Source of the DNA: JAVBUY01 sp031552735
Lineage (GTDB): Bacteria; Bacillota; Clostridia; Christensenellales; Aristaeellaceae
Reading direction: 5' to 3'
NCBI GenBank assembly: GCA_031552735.1
Contig: JAVBMF010000012.1
Span: forward strand, 1 to 64,000
DNA length: 64,000 bases
A model generated the notes under the pieces. That model did not search any database and was not told the DNA's origin. It worked only from the letters and a program-made list of their open reading frames with translations. This document shows, piece after piece, positions 43,936 to 53,567 of this stretch. Numbering within the stretch: the first letter of the stretch is position 1; each line of letters begins with the position of its first letter. The position numbers and the translations under genes are program-made.

Positions 43936-44613
43936 GTGAACACAAAGCCATCAGCCGCGCCCAAACGGCAGGCCACCCCCAAGCAAAAAGGCGAACTTGG
44001 CGAGCAGCTCCCGCATCTGGTGCACGAGGGAGATGTGCTTTTTGCGCCGCTGGATCAGAAGGAATCGCCGGTCAAGGCCGCGCCGCGCAAGCATATCGTC
44101 CGCGATATGCTGGAGTGGGTGCTGGTCTTTCTGGTCGTGCTGGCGGCGGCGCTGCTGTTCCGCCAATTCGTCGCCGAGCCGATCCGCATCGACGGCAAAT
44201 CCATGCTGGACACGCTGCAACACAACGAGTTCGTGTGGGTGACGAAGTACGATTTTGCCAAGGAAGACCCGCAGTTCTTTGACGTGGTGTCCTGCCAGTA
44301 CAACGACAAGGGCGATACGTTTGTCAAGCGCATCGTCGGCATGCCCGGCGACACCGTCGAGCTGCGCGACGGCGAGCTGTACGTCAACGCCGCACTGGTG
44401 CAGCAAGACTTCCTGTCGCGGCGCGGTTCGTTTACCTTTGGCCCGTTCATCGTTCCCGAAGGCCACTATTTCGTTATGGGGGACAACCGCGCCAACAGCA
44501 TCGACAGCCGGGACCCGGCCATCGGCCCCATCCCGCGCGAGCGCATCTTCGGCCATGTCACGCGCGTGATCTATCCGTTCTCGCAGTGGCGCAGCGTGTG
44601 GGATATGCGATAA
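43936..44613 (+). CDS. Type I signal peptidase (copy 3)
   Basis: 225 residues. It has a long cytoplasmic N-tail of about 55 residues, then one helix (DMLEWVLVFLVVLAAALLF), Ser89 in GKSMLDTL, Lys131 in FVKRIVGMPGD and YFVMGDNRANSIDSRDP. Start GTG 43936, 28 bp after copy 2. The acidic/basic N-tail is longer than usual and could bind a partner. Confidence 0.9.
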   Translation: MNTKPSAAPKRQATPKQKGELGEQLPHLVHEGDVLFAPLDQKESPVKAAPRKHIVRDMLEWVLVFLVVLAAALLFRQFVAEPIRIDGKSMLDTLQHNEFVWVTKYDFAKEDPQFFDVVSCQYNDKGDTFVKRIVGMPGDTVELRDGELYVNAALVQQDFLSRRGSFTFGPFIVPEGHYFVMGDNRANSIDSRDPAIGPIPRERIFGHVTRVIYPFSQWRSVWDMR

Positions 44614-44644
44614 GCGGCTTGCGCCTCGAAATAAAAAGCGACAC

Positions 44645-44672
44645 AAAAAAAGAGCCGGAAGGCTCTTTTTTG
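44645..44672. terminator. Terminator after signal peptidase cluster
   Basis: AAAAAAGAGCC and GGCTCTTTTTT around a GGAA loop. Symmetric, so it works for the convergent YcxB unit as well. Confidence 0.85.
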
Positions 44673-44688
44673 CTGCGTTTAGCGCGGT

Positions 44689-45216
44689 TCACGCCGCCGC
44701 GTCCCCCGCAATTTTGCGCTGGATAAACGCGACAAACTGCTGCTTTTCCGCATCGTCGGCAAAGGCGCGGTCAGGGATGATGAGCGCCTGATTCACCGCC
44801 TGATACAGATAGACCGCGTCCGGGCCAGCATCCACCCGCAGGATGGCCGTGTATTTCGTCGTGCCTTCTGCATTAGGCGATGTGTAGGTGTAACTGTTCT
44901 CGTCAAAGTGGAAAGTGATGGTGCCCTGCTCAAAGAACTTCCCCTTTTGCATGGGCAAAAAATGTCCGTACTTGGTGTCGAGCTGCGTGATATGCGGCAG
45001 AAAAAACACGGCAACCGCGATCAGGACACTGGGGATCCACATCGCGGGCGAGAGCGGGTCCCCCAGCGCATACAGGTAGACTTGCCCAAGCACAAGCAGC
45101 AGCAATGCAATGCGCAAGTGCCGCATCAGTTTCTTTCCATGCGGCGAGCGCAACAGATAGCTCTTCTGGAACGCCGCGTAATCGCTCCGTGTCAGTTCAA
45201 ATCGAAAATCAAACAT
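44689..45216 (-). CDS. YcxB-like membrane protein
   Basis: 175 residues. It begins FRFELTRSDYAAFQKSYLL, has two helices (LRIALLLLVLGQVYLYAL, MWIPSVLIAVAVFFLPHI) and then a strand-rich domain with FHFDENSYTYTSPNAEGTTK, the layout of YcxB-like proteins. AGGAGTG overlaps the phosphoesterase stop, so the two are co-transcribed. Function unknown. Confidence 0.75.
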   Translation of the reverse strand: MFDFRFELTRSDYAAFQKSYLLRSPHGKKLMRHLRIALLLLVLGQVYLYALGDPLSPAMWIPSVLIAVAVFFLPHITQLDTKYGHFLPMQKGKFFEQGTITFHFDENSYTYTSPNAEGTTKYTAILRVDAGPDAVYLYQAVNQALIIPDRAFADDAEKQQFVAFIQRKIAGDAAA

Positions 45217-45225
45217 CGCGCACTC

Positions 45226-45729
45226 CTATCCCTGCATCCTCGTCAGCACATCCTCCAGCGCGATCGGCGTATACCCAATGCGCTCGGCACTGACGCACAC
45301 ATGCTGCGTGGAAAAATCTTTGTATTCCGGGTTGCCGTGCACATGCCCAAAGATGTTGGCGTAGGGCATATTGGCATTGACGTAGATCGGCTCGTGCGTC
45401 AGGATCATCGTGCCGTCCAGCACCGGATAGGGGCTGACCCAGTCGAACCCAGCCTCACGCCAGAAGGTTTCGCCGCGCTTGCGGTCGTGGTTGCCCATGA
45501 CCAGCTGCTTTCTGCCGTTTAGCGCGGCCAGCACCTCGCGCACACGCTCGGCGGGCGCCAGCGCGAAGTCGCCCAGCATCCACACCAGATCGTCCTTGCC
45601 CACCACGCGGTTCCAGTTCGCGATCAGCGCGGCATCCATCTCGGCGGCATTGGCGAATGGCCGACGCTCATAGGCGATGATCGCCTCGTGACCAAAGTGC
45701 GTATCAGCGATAAAAAAAGTTTTGCTCAT
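45226..45729 (-). CDS. Calcineurin-like metallophosphoesterase
   Basis: 167 residues. Metal-binding motifs: FFIADTHFGHEAII, VWMLGDFAL, VMGNHDRKRGETF, TMILTHEPIYVN, IFGHVHGNPEY. The small size and order match the phage/plasmid-type single-domain phosphoesterases that cleave phosphodiesters. AGGAGAG precedes ATG 45729. Confidence 0.88.
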   Translation of the reverse strand: MSKTFFIADTHFGHEAIIAYERRPFANAAEMDAALIANWNRVVGKDDLVWMLGDFALAPAERVREVLAALNGRKQLVMGNHDRKRGETFWREAGFDWVSPYPVLDGTMILTHEPIYVNANMPYANIFGHVHGNPEYKDFSTQHVCVSAERIGYTPIALEDVLTRMQG

Positions 45730-45786
45730 AGACACTCTCCTGGTTCTATCATACACATCCCGCGCATATACTCAGTGCGGGGAGCG

Positions 45787-46359
45787 CTATCCGCGCTGCC
45801 AGTCCTCGCGCAGGATGGCGTACACATCCACATCCACATAGCGTCCCTTGTTATAGAGCCGTCCGCGCGCGGTGCCCTCCCGGCGCATGCCCACCTTTTC
45901 CATCACCCGGCCCGAGGCGGGGTTATCGACCTCATGCTGCGCTTCGATGCGGTGCAGCCCCATTTCCTCAAACCCGAACCGCAGCACCGGCGTCAGTGCC
46001 TCGCTCATATAGCCGTGATTCCAATACGCGCGCGACAGCGAATAGCCCACTTCGGCGGAGTTATGGTCATGGTTCCACCACATAAAGCCGATCGTCCCAA
46101 TCATCTTGCGGTCGGCCTTGTGCACGATGCCCCAGCTGGACGGCTGATCGCCGCGATATTGGCGCTGCAAATAGCGCACATACATGCGCGCGTCATTCTC
46201 CGTCCGATAGGCATCCCATAGCACATGGCGGGCGACCTCCGCATCGCGGCCGTATTCGAACAGATCGCGCGCATCGCCCGGCTGTACCTTGCGCAGGACA
46301 AGCCGCTCGGTTTCCAGCGTCGGCAGGTGCGAAAAGACAAACGGTCGATTAAACAGCAT
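45787..46359 (-). CDS. GNAT family N-acetyltransferase (RimJ/RimL type)
   Basis: 190 residues: LETERLVLRKVQPGDARDLF at the start, IGTIGFMWWNHDHNSAEVGY, YMSEALTPVLRFGFEEMGLH and VMEKVGMRREG, the acetyl-CoA-binding RimJ pattern. GGGAG is 8 bases before ATG 46359. It overlaps the small membrane-protein gene upstream. Substrate unknown. Confidence 0.87.
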   Translation of the reverse strand: MLFNRPFVFSHLPTLETERLVLRKVQPGDARDLFEYGRDAEVARHVLWDAYRTENDARMYVRYLQRQYRGDQPSSWGIVHKADRKMIGTIGFMWWNHDHNSAEVGYSLSRAYWNHGYMSEALTPVLRFGFEEMGLHRIEAQHEVDNPASGRVMEKVGMRREGTARGRLYNKGRYVDVDVYAILREDWQRG

Positions 46360-46522
46360 GCGCACGCTCCCACTGGGCGGTCTGCGCCCCGGCAACACCG
46401 TTGGGTTCGACCGGCACGACCGGCCGTGACGCATGGTCGCGCATGCCCCAGATCATCAGTCCGACACCCAGCGCCACCAGCAAGATCATCAGCGCAATAA
46501 ACGCGCGATACAGCCCCTTCAT
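46349..46522 (-). CDS. Small single-pass membrane protein
   Basis: 57 residues: MKGLYRAFIALMILLVALGV forms a membrane anchor, followed by a short polar tail (RDHASRPVVPVEPNG). GAGAGGAG lies 9 bases before ATG 46522. It overlaps the acetyltransferase gene by 11 bases, so the two are coupled. Unknown function. Confidence 0.6.
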   Translation of the reverse strand: MKGLYRAFIALMILLVALGVGLMIWGMRDHASRPVVPVEPNGVAGAQTAQWERAHAV

Positions 46523-46594
46523 TGAAGCGCTCCTCTCGTCTTTTCGACCAGAATCTGCTATCAGTATACACCTTTTTGTCAAAAACTGAATGCG

Positions 46595-48640
46595 TCAGCG
46601 CATTTTTTGCACCTGCGCGCACCAAAGGCTCAGACTTGCCCGCTCGGCAAGCTCCCATTGCTCTCCGGGCAGCAGCGCGCCCCAGCCGGAGAACGCTTCC
46701 TCCCGCACGCCATCGGAAGCCACGCTGAACGCCGCCACCGGCCCGACGTTGAGGATGCGCCCGTCGCGCAAGCCCAGCCGGGCCACCGGCGCGGACAGCA
46801 GCGCCGCCAGCAGTGCCCGGGTACCCACGCAGATTGCGCGGTCGCCGCGGAAAATCGTCTGCTCGCCGCGCGTTACGGTCAGCCGCAGCACCAGCGGCTC
46901 CTCGGCATTGGGGGCGACGGCGTTCAGAACGCCCACTTCGCCGGTTTCGCAGGGCACATCGTCCCAATGCCCCTGTGCCAGCGCCTCACCGTTGGCGCGA
47001 TAGAGCGCCGCGTGCACCGATACCGGCGCATGATCCCGAAGCTGCGCGGTGACCAACAGTTGCACTTTCAGCGCCATCGGGCTGTGCGCCCAGAAGGCCA
47101 GTGTGGGCATCTGCACGCAGGCCGCCACCGGCGAAAACGCCTGCTTGAGCGCAAACCATGCCAGCGTGGGGTCCCCGTCGGCATCGAGCAGCGTTCCCTC
47201 GGCCGATGCGTCGGCGGCCGCAACGCGCCCGCCAAAATACCCCACCGCGCTGCGGAAGCGCGCGCGCTCGGAAAAGTAGCGCAACTGTTCGGCGTAGAGA
47301 TATTCGGTCAATCCGGCCAGCGTATCCGCGTCCCACGCGCCGCTTTGCAGGAACCATTCCTCGGCCTCATCCTCGACATAGCCGAGCACCACCTGCGGCA
47401 GCACGCGGATAACCGCGTCGTCATCGTTGGCATAGCGCGCCAGGGTCTCCGGGTCGAGCTGCTGATACGGCCCGACGACATTAAAACACTTGCCCTGCCC
47501 CAGCGCCTTCCAGTCCGGGTGCCCGCCGATGCGTTGCGGCGTCGGCCCCACAAATGGGCGCTGATCGCCGAGAGTGTCGAGGATATCGGTGATGCCGCGC
47601 ACCGCCGCGTCGGTGCCATCGGGCGCCACACCCCACTGCACCACGCACGGATGGCGCATCAAGCGCATGACCACCTGTTGCGCCAGCGTCACGTCACCGG
47701 GCAGCAGCTGCCAGACCATCATCCCCACTTCGCTGCACGCCTCGTAGAAAGCCGCGCATTGCGGCCGGGGCACAAACAGGCTCTTGATGTGCGCGCGCTC
47801 CAGCCGTGCCAGCGTCGCGTACAGCTTCTCCGGCGGCATCAAGTCACCTTCCGGCGCGTCCCACGTTGTGCCCTCCAGAAATGCCGGACGGTTGCCCAGC
47901 GTTTCCAGCGTTTCGTGGAACTCTGTGGTGCGCTTGGCCACGCCCAGCAGCAGCAGGCCGGTGCGCAACTGGCGCATATCACAGCCCACATGCTGCGCCA
48001 GCACGGTCAGCTTGATGGTATACGGACGGTTGCTGCGCCCTACGCGCCACAGGTGCGCTCCGGCGATGGCGATCTTGTGCACGCGTATCTGCGTGCCCAC
48101 CGTCAGCTCTTCCTCATAGCGCAGTGTGCCGATCGACTCGTCGCCCAGCGCCACCGCGTAGCTGAATGTATAGTGCCCGGCTACCATCGCCGATACTTCG
48201 CAACGCACGCCAAAGGCGGTTCCGTCCGAGTCGGTGCGCACACACATGCCGGTGATCAGCAGCCGCGAATAGCCGTGCAACCAGACGCCTTCCAGCACAC
48301 CGCGCTGGCCCTTCCCCTCCGCGAAGTGCACACGGACGGTCATCTGCTCGGCTTCGGGGGTGATCAGCGCGCTTACTTCCACGCAGAACAAGCCGCCGTG
48401 CAGGCCAGAAAATTCCGCCAGCTTGTGGCCGTCAACCTCCACCCAGCCGTCGCCATACAGGCCCTCCAGCTCCAGCTCGATATACTGATCGGTCCAGCCA
48501 ACCAGTGGCACCTCGGCGGTCAGCGCCGCCGCCTGTGTGCCCACCAGCGGCACAAGCGAACAGGGCAGCGAGCAGTTCCGCGCGCCGCCGTCCGCGCTGG
48601 TCATCCGCCACAGGCCGCGCAGCGGCATTCTTCTGGCCAA
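46595..48640 (-). CDS. GH2-like protein lacking the usual catalytic Glu
   Basis: 681 residues. N-terminal sugar-binding jelly roll (QYIELELEGLYGDGWVEVDG, HKLAEFSG), an Ig-like domain (from about 150) and a TIM-barrel-like middle: IKSLFVPRPQCAAFYEACSE, VGMMVWQLLPGD, LMRHPCVVQWGVAPDG. In GH2 enzymes the last motif is HPSVxxWSLGNE; here PD replaces NE, so the acid/base Glu is missing. TTG 48640 is the likely start, with AAGGAG upstream. No signal peptide. It may bind rather than cleave glycans. Confidence 0.7.
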   Translation of the reverse strand: MARRMPLRGLWRMTSADGGARNCSLPCSLVPLVGTQAAALTAEVPLVGWTDQYIELELEGLYGDGWVEVDGHKLAEFSGLHGGLFCVEVSALITPEAEQMTVRVHFAEGKGQRGVLEGVWLHGYSRLLITGMCVRTDSDGTAFGVRCEVSAMVAGHYTFSYAVALGDESIGTLRYEEELTVGTQIRVHKIAIAGAHLWRVGRSNRPYTIKLTVLAQHVGCDMRQLRTGLLLLGVAKRTTEFHETLETLGNRPAFLEGTTWDAPEGDLMPPEKLYATLARLERAHIKSLFVPRPQCAAFYEACSEVGMMVWQLLPGDVTLAQQVVMRLMRHPCVVQWGVAPDGTDAAVRGITDILDTLGDQRPFVGPTPQRIGGHPDWKALGQGKCFNVVGPYQQLDPETLARYANDDDAVIRVLPQVVLGYVEDEAEEWFLQSGAWDADTLAGLTEYLYAEQLRYFSERARFRSAVGYFGGRVAAADASAEGTLLDADGDPTLAWFALKQAFSPVAACVQMPTLAFWAHSPMALKVQLLVTAQLRDHAPVSVHAALYRANGEALAQGHWDDVPCETGEVGVLNAVAPNAEEPLVLRLTVTRGEQTIFRGDRAICVGTRALLAALLSAPVARLGLRDGRILNVGPVAAFSVASDGVREEAFSGWGALLPGEQWELAERASLSLWCAQVQKMR

Positions 48641-48772
48641 GTGCGCACACTCCTTTTTATCTTTTGTGTCAAGGTCGGAAAAATTTGGTTCTGCGCATGT
48701 TTCCATGCAACATCCGCGCATGTTCGCGCGTTATTATAGTATCGGCACATGTGCCGTATGCGTCCGGGCAAC

Positions 48773-49330
48773 TCACGCGCGCTGTTCTTTCAGCGCGCGC
48801 TGCGCCATCAGCAGCCCCAGCGCGGTCTTTCCGTCCGGAAACTGGCCGCGCATCACCATCGCCACCGCCTCATCAAGCGGCATGCGCTCCACATGCAGAA
48901 ACTCGTCGGCGTCCAGATGCGCGGCGCCAGCCGACAGGCCGGTCGCCATATACAGCGCGACGCGTTCTGTGCAGAACCCCGGCGTGGTTTCGATGGTCAT
49001 CAGATGCTGCCAGGTCTTGGCGGTGTATCCGGTCTCCTCGCTTAGCTCGCGCTGGGCGCAGGCGAAAGGATCCTCCCCTATGTGGTCGAGCTTACCCGCA
49101 GGAATCTCCAGCGTCATCTGGCCCATGACCACGCGATGCTGGCGCACCAGCGTGACCATGCCCGCGTCGTCAACCGGCACCACCGCCGCCGCGCCGGGAT
49201 GCACCACGACTTCGCGCAGCGCGGTTTGCCCATTGGGCAGGCGCACCTGCCAGTGCTCCACGTTGATGATCTTGCCGCTAAAACGCGGCTCGCGCGTCAA
49301 GACGATCTCTTCCAAATCGGCATTGTGCAT
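48773..49330 (-). CDS. ADP-ribose pyrophosphatase-type Nudix hydrolase
   Basis: 185 residues. Nudix box at about 78-100: GKLDHIGEDPFACAQRELSE, then ETGYTA; the preceding VTLVRQHRVVMGQMTLEIPA is typical of the ADP-ribose group. Conserved TIETTPGFCTERVALYMA follows. GGAGG precedes ATG 49330. Single gene; no clear feature in the short flanks. Confidence 0.88.
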   Translation of the reverse strand: MHNADLEEIVLTREPRFSGKIINVEHWQVRLPNGQTALREVVVHPGAAAVVPVDDAGMVTLVRQHRVVMGQMTLEIPAGKLDHIGEDPFACAQRELSEETGYTAKTWQHLMTIETTPGFCTERVALYMATGLSAGAAHLDADEFLHVERMPLDEAVAMVMRGQFPDGKTALGLLMAQRALKEQRA

Positions 49331-49453
49331 GAGGGGATTCCTCCTTCGGGCAGTGCGTGAACCTGTTTTCACCGTCCATAAACAATACGCCGCGCAGGCG
49401 GCGCACTCCTGCCAAATGGGTGCGCGCACACAAATTCCCATGTGCCCGGACGA

Positions 49454-49482
49454 TTGACAAGCCCTGTGCCCCGTCGTACAAT
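49454..49482 (+). promoter_or_regulatory. Sigma-A promoter of SH3-repeat protein
   Basis: TTGACA (49454-49459), 17-bp spacer, TACAAT (49477-49482), 75 bp before ATG 49558. Confidence 0.8.
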
Positions 49483-49557
49483 GACTTTATGGGATCGTAT
49501 CTAATTTGCTATCGGATATTGGTTCGGCTTGCGCCGCAAAAATAAGGAGGTTCGCTT

Positions 49558-52500
49558 ATGGAATTTACACGCAAACTTCACCGTGCCCTGGCTATCGCGA
49601 TGATCGCTTGCATGCTGGTCATGCCGATGACCGCTGCTTTGGCGACGGCGATGCTGCCCGCCGTGCCCACCCCGGAAATACCGATCATTACATTATATTG
49701 GGATGACGCCAACAATCAGCCAGTCGCCATGCCCGCCCAGTACATGGGGCTTTCGGAAGATGGCGTGCCCAGTTATTGGCTGCAAATTGTCGATCCTTTT
49801 GTGGCGGAGCAGCGCCTGGGGTCGATCCGTTTCTCGGTATCGGATCAGGGCGAACAGGACATCATCACGCCTGACCCGACCTATGGCATCAACTTCGCCG
49901 AGCAGATGGATGTGCCGCTGTACATCACCAACACCACAGCGATGCGCACATGGGGGCTGACGCTGTCGCTGTTGCCCATGCCCACCGCGACGCCCGAGAT
50001 GCCGCCCGAGCAGCAGCCCGAACCGACGGATGTACCACAGCAGCCGGAACAGCCGCCCGAGCAACCGCAACAGCCGCCCGAGCAGCCACAGCAACCGCCG
50101 GAGCAGCCGCAACAACCCGCCGAACCGACTGCCGCGCCGCAGCTGGATACCTCGGTGCGCTTCTACGCGGTTAACCCCGGCAAGGCCAATCTGCGTACCG
50201 AGGCGGGCGCGACCGGCGACAACACGATCATTGCCGCGATCAGCCCGGATTCGCTGTTGCAGATCGACGGCCGTATCAATCTGGGCGGACAGGACTGGTT
50301 CCGCGTCAACGTGTTGTCCGACGGATTGGTCGGCTTCATGCGCGGCGATCTGGTTTCGCAGATTTCCGACGAGGAGGCCAACCGCCGCCTGAACCCGCCG
50401 CAGGCCGAGCCTACGCCGGAGCCCCAGCCCGACCCGCAACCAGAGCCCACCGAAGCGCCCGCCGCGCCGCAGCTGGATACCTCGGTGCAATTCTATGCGG
50501 TGACCGCCAAAAAGGCCAACCTGCGCACGGAAGCGGGCGCAACCACCGATAATACGATCATCGCCGCGATCGAGCCCGGCACGCTGCTGCACGTCGCAGG
50601 CATGATCCACATAGGGGAATATGACTGGTATCAGGCGACGGTCGCGATCACACAGCAAGTCGGCTTTATGCGCGGGGATCTGATCACGCAGATCACCGAC
50701 GAGCAGGCGCAGCAATTGCTGGCCACGCCGACGCCGGAAGCGACCGCAGAGCCGACCCCCGAACCGGTTGTCACCGAGGAACCGACACCGGAGCCGGTTG
50801 TCACCGAGGAGCCGACCGCAGAGCCCGAAGAGCCGACAGTTGGCGAGCTGGATACTTCCTTTACCGGCTATGCGCTGACCAATGCCAACAAGGTGCGCGT
50901 GCGCACCGAGGCCGGCGGCACCACCGACAGCACCGTTCTGACGCAGCTGGACAAGGGTGCTTTTGTCGAGATCACTGGCAAACAGTCTATTCCGCCCTAT
51001 GACTGGTATCAGGTGACGCTGCATGCCGAAGGCTTTGAGGGCCAGACCGGCTACATGCGCAACGACCTGGTGACGCAGATTTCCGCCGAGGAGGCCGCGC
51101 CATACTTGCCCAAACCGGCGCACGTCATGAGCGCCAGCATGCAGGCGCAGACCGCACAGCCCTCGCCTGATCCGCTTTACATCGGCTACGCGCTGACCGT
51201 CACCAAGGAGAATGCCGTGCTTTCGCCGCTGATGCCCACCCCCGCCATGGACAGCGGCTCTATGATCAGCGCGCTGCCCGGCGAAGTGCTGGTCTATGTC
51301 AACGGATCGGAAACCGTCAATGAGCAATTGTGGTACAACGTGACGCTCAAGGATGGCACGGACGTGATTGGCTGGATGCTGGCCACCGACCTGACGCCCA
51401 TCACAGAAGAGCAGGCGCAGGATTATCTGCCAGCCGAACCGACGGCGGAACCGACGGCCGAACCGACGGCGGAACCGACCGCCGAGCCGTCCGCTGAACC
51501 GTCTGCAGAGCCGTCCGCCGAGCCGTCTGCGGAGCCGTCCGCAGAGCCGACCACCGAGCCGTCCGCCGAACCATCTGCGGAGCCGACCACCGAGCCGGTG
51601 ACTGAGCCCACCGCCGAACCCGAGGCTGGCGTGATCGAGCACTTTGGCCGCACCAACAAACCGGGCGTCAACCTGCGCGCTTCCATGTCCACCGGCCAAA
51701 ATGTTGTGGAAACGCTGAAAAACGGTACCGTCGTATGGATGGCGGAACTGCAAAAGAGCGGAAAAGCCTATTGGTATCGCGTCACCGTGATGAATGATGA
51801 CGGCACGCAAGGCAAGAGTGGCTACATCCAAGCGGAATATGTGACGCAGATGAGCCCGGCGGAAGAAGTCGCGTATTACGATACGCAGCCCAAGCCGCCG
51901 ACCCCCGCGCCCACGGATGCGCCGACGCCCACGCCTGCGCCGACCACGGCCGCACCCACGCAAACAGTGGGGCCAACGCCCACCGGAACCGTTGTTCCCA
52001 CCGTGGAGCCCAGTCCGACCCCGTCGGCCGCGCCGACCGCCACGCCACTGCCCTACAACAACTACGCGATGATCGTCAAGGACAATGTGCCGGTGCGCAC
52101 CAGTCCGAGCAACGATGCCGCCATCTCCAATATCCTGCCCAACAACACCGTGGTGTTCATCTACTCGCAGGCGTACAACAAGGAAACCGGCGAGCTGTGG
52201 CATCTGGTGGTGCGCAATGGCGACTGGGGATATGTGCGCGGCGACATGTTGCGCTATATGACGTATAGCGAGATTCAGGGCTATCTGAACAGCCTGAGCA
52301 CGCCGGTGCCCACCCCGGGCACAACCCCCGCGCCGATCAACAACAACGGTCTGTCCAGCTATGCGCAGGTATTTGGCAATTCCACCAACCTGCGCAAAAC
52401 AGCCAGCAGCAAGGCCACCGTCCTCAAGAAGCTGTCGAAGGACGCGCTGGTGCTGGTGCTGGGCACCGTCGAGGCTGAAAATTACACTTGGTATAAGGCG

Positions 52501-53322
52501 GACTACCAGGGCACGGTCGGCTACCTGCGCGAAGATGTCGCCGATGTGCTCACCATCAAGGAGTTCCAAGCCGAGCTGAAAAAATTGCAGAGCGGTACGT
52601 CCAGCGGCAGCTCCTCCGGTTCGGGCGGCAACACCAATGTCACCATCGGTGGCTCGTCCAGCGGCTTGGCCGACCTACTCGAGTTCGACGACACTTGGAC
52701 CAACAACATGATGAACGGCATGCCGCAGTATAATTCGCCGTCGCCGTCACCCACCGAGACCCCGCTGCCCACCGCGACCCCCGATCCCTTTGGCGCCAAC
52801 ACCGAGGATCTGTTCCCCTCGATCGAGCCGGTGCCAATCATTGAAACCGAGTCCTCCAGCGGCTTCCCGTTTGGTCTGCTGGCACTGGGTGTGGTGGTGC
52901 TTGGCGGTGGCGCCGCGACCTATGGCGTGATGCTCAGCCAGGCCAACAAGCGCAAGGCTGCCGCGCGCGCCGCCGCGATGCGTCGCCAGCAGGCAGGCCG
53001 CACGGGTCAGGGTGAAGGCCGCCGCGCTTCCACCGCGCCAGCCGGACACGGAGAAACCGGCACCACCTCCACGGTGCGCCGCGCCACTGACAGCACCAGT
53101 CGCATCCCGCCGGTTGGCGGCGCGACCACAGGACGCGACGGACAGCCCCGCCGTTTCCCCAGCAATCAGGACGCGCAGCAAAACCCCTATGCGCGGCCGA
53201 ATGGTGAGCGCCCGGCGCACCGTCCGACCAACAATGACGACTTGAACACCGACATCGACGCACCGACGCGGCCGCGCCAACCGCGCGCACAACGCCCGCG
53301 CGATGAGGACCTGGACGTCTAA
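49558..53322 (+). CDS. Exported seven-SH3-repeat protein with membrane anchor and basic tail
   Basis: 1254 residues. Signal peptide at 1-31. A Pro/Gln/Glu linker (PPEQPQQ repeats, about 145-190) leads to seven bacterial SH3-like domains, each with an LRTEAG- or VRTSP-like strand and a GFMRGDL- or GYLREDV-like end, roughly at 200, 300, 435, 540, 690, 835 and 920. They are joined by Pro-rich linkers, including a 65-residue EPTA/EPSA tract. After a Ser/Gly-rich stretch, [20 protein letters not shown] near 1101-1120 is a membrane helix, followed by about 130 residues rich in Arg, Gln and Pro inside the cell. AAGGAGG precedes ATG 49558. SH3b domains usually bind wall peptides, so this probably links membrane and wall. 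Not a hydrolase. Confidence 0.85.
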   Translation: MEFTRKLHRALAIAMIACMLVMPMTAALATAMLPAVPTPEIPIITLYWDDANNQPVAMPAQYMGLSEDGVPSYWLQIVDPFVAEQRLGSIRFSVSDQGEQDIITPDPTYGINFAEQMDVPLYITNTTAMRTWGLTLSLLPMPTATPEMPPEQQPEPTDVPQQPEQPPEQPQQPPEQPQQPPEQPQQPAEPTAAPQLDTSVRFYAVNPGKANLRTEAGATGDNTIIAAISPDSLLQIDGRINLGGQDWFRVNVLSDGLVGFMRGDLVSQISDEEANRRLNPPQAEPTPEPQPDPQPEPTEAPAAPQLDTSVQFYAVTAKKANLRTEAGATTDNTIIAAIEPGTLLHVAGMIHIGEYDWYQATVAITQQVGFMRGDLITQITDEQAQQLLATPTPEATAEPTPEPVVTEEPTPEPVVTEEPTAEPEEPTVGELDTSFTGYALTNANKVRVRTEAGGTTDSTVLTQLDKGAFVEITGKQSIPPYDWYQVTLHAEGFEGQTGYMRNDLVTQISAEEAAPYLPKPAHVMSASMQAQTAQPSPDPLYIGYALTVTKENAVLSPLMPTPAMDSGSMISALPGEVLVYVNGSETVNEQLWYNVTLKDGTDVIGWMLATDLTPITEEQAQDYLPAEPTAEPTAEPTAEPTAEPSAEPSAEPSAEPSAEPSAEPTTEPSAEPSAEPTTEPVTEPTAEPEAGVIEHFGRTNKPGVNLRASMSTGQNVVETLKNGTVVWMAELQKSGKAYWYRVTVMNDDGTQGKSGYIQAEYVTQMSPAEEVAYYDTQPKPPTPAPTDAPTPTPAPTTAAPTQTVGPTPTGTVVPTVEPSPTPSAAPTATPLPYNNYAMIVKDNVPVRTSPSNDAAISNILPNNTVVFIYSQAYNKETGELWHLVVRNGDWGYVRGDMLRYMTYSEIQGYLNSLSTPVPTPGTTPAPINNNGLSSYAQVFGNSTNLRKTASSKATVLKKLSKDALVLVLGTVEAENYTWYKADYQGTVGYLREDVADVLTIKEFQAELKKLQSGTSSGSSSGSGGNTNVTIGGSSSGLADLLEFDDTWTNNMMNGMPQYNSPSPSPTETPLPTATPDPFGANTEDLFPSIEPVPIIETESSSGFPFGLLALGVVVLGGGAATYGVMLSQANKRKAAARAAAMRRQQAGRTGQGEGRRASTAPAGHGETGTTSTVRRATDSTSRIPPVGGATTGRDGQPRRFPSNQDAQQNPYARPNGERPAHRPTNNDDLNTDIDAPTRPRQPRAQRPRDEDLDV
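51433..51627 (+). repeat. 12-bp minisatellite encoding EPTA/EPSA
   Basis: About 16 tandem 4-codon units (GAACCGACGGCG and variants) in one linker of the SH3-repeat protein. In-frame length changes are to be expected here. Confidence 0.9.
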
Positions 53323-53347
53323 AATCTTTTGCGCAAGCAAGACACCC

Positions 53348-53385
53348 AATGCCCCGCGTCTTTCACAAGGCGCGGGGCATTTTTG
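53348..53385 (+). terminator. Terminator after SH3-repeat gene
   Basis: AATGCCCCGCG (53348-53358) pairs with CGCGGGGCATT (53371-53381), followed by T residues. Confidence 0.85.
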
Positions 53386-53501
53386 CTACCAGGGACACAC
53401 GTTCCGGCAAAACAGCATCCTTTTTATTGCCAAATCAATCTGTTTTGCAGCATCGATTCTTTGTGATAGCAAAATAAAGTGACAGTTCTTTCACAAAAGG
53501 C

Positions 53502-53530
53502 TTGCATTCGGCGCACACAATGCGCATAAT
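53502..53530 (+). promoter_or_regulatory. Sigma-A promoter of serC-serA
   Basis: TTGCAT (53502-53507), 17-bp spacer, CATAAT (53525-53530). TTTGTGA (53460-53466) and TCACAAA (53491-53497) just upstream form a perfect 7-bp inverted repeat that may be an operator. Confidence 0.65.
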
Positions 53531-53567
53531 TAGGGTTAATACCAAGCGCATAAAGGAGGAAACGCCT

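Noticed and set aside
46607..48739. 710-codon plus-strand open frame
   Set aside because: It is antisense to the GH2-like gene, has no ribosome site and reads as Arg/His/Gln-rich nonsense.
49693..52569. 958-codon minus-strand open frame
   Set aside because: It mirrors the Pro-rich SH3-repeat gene and gives Gly/Arg-rich sequence without any domain.
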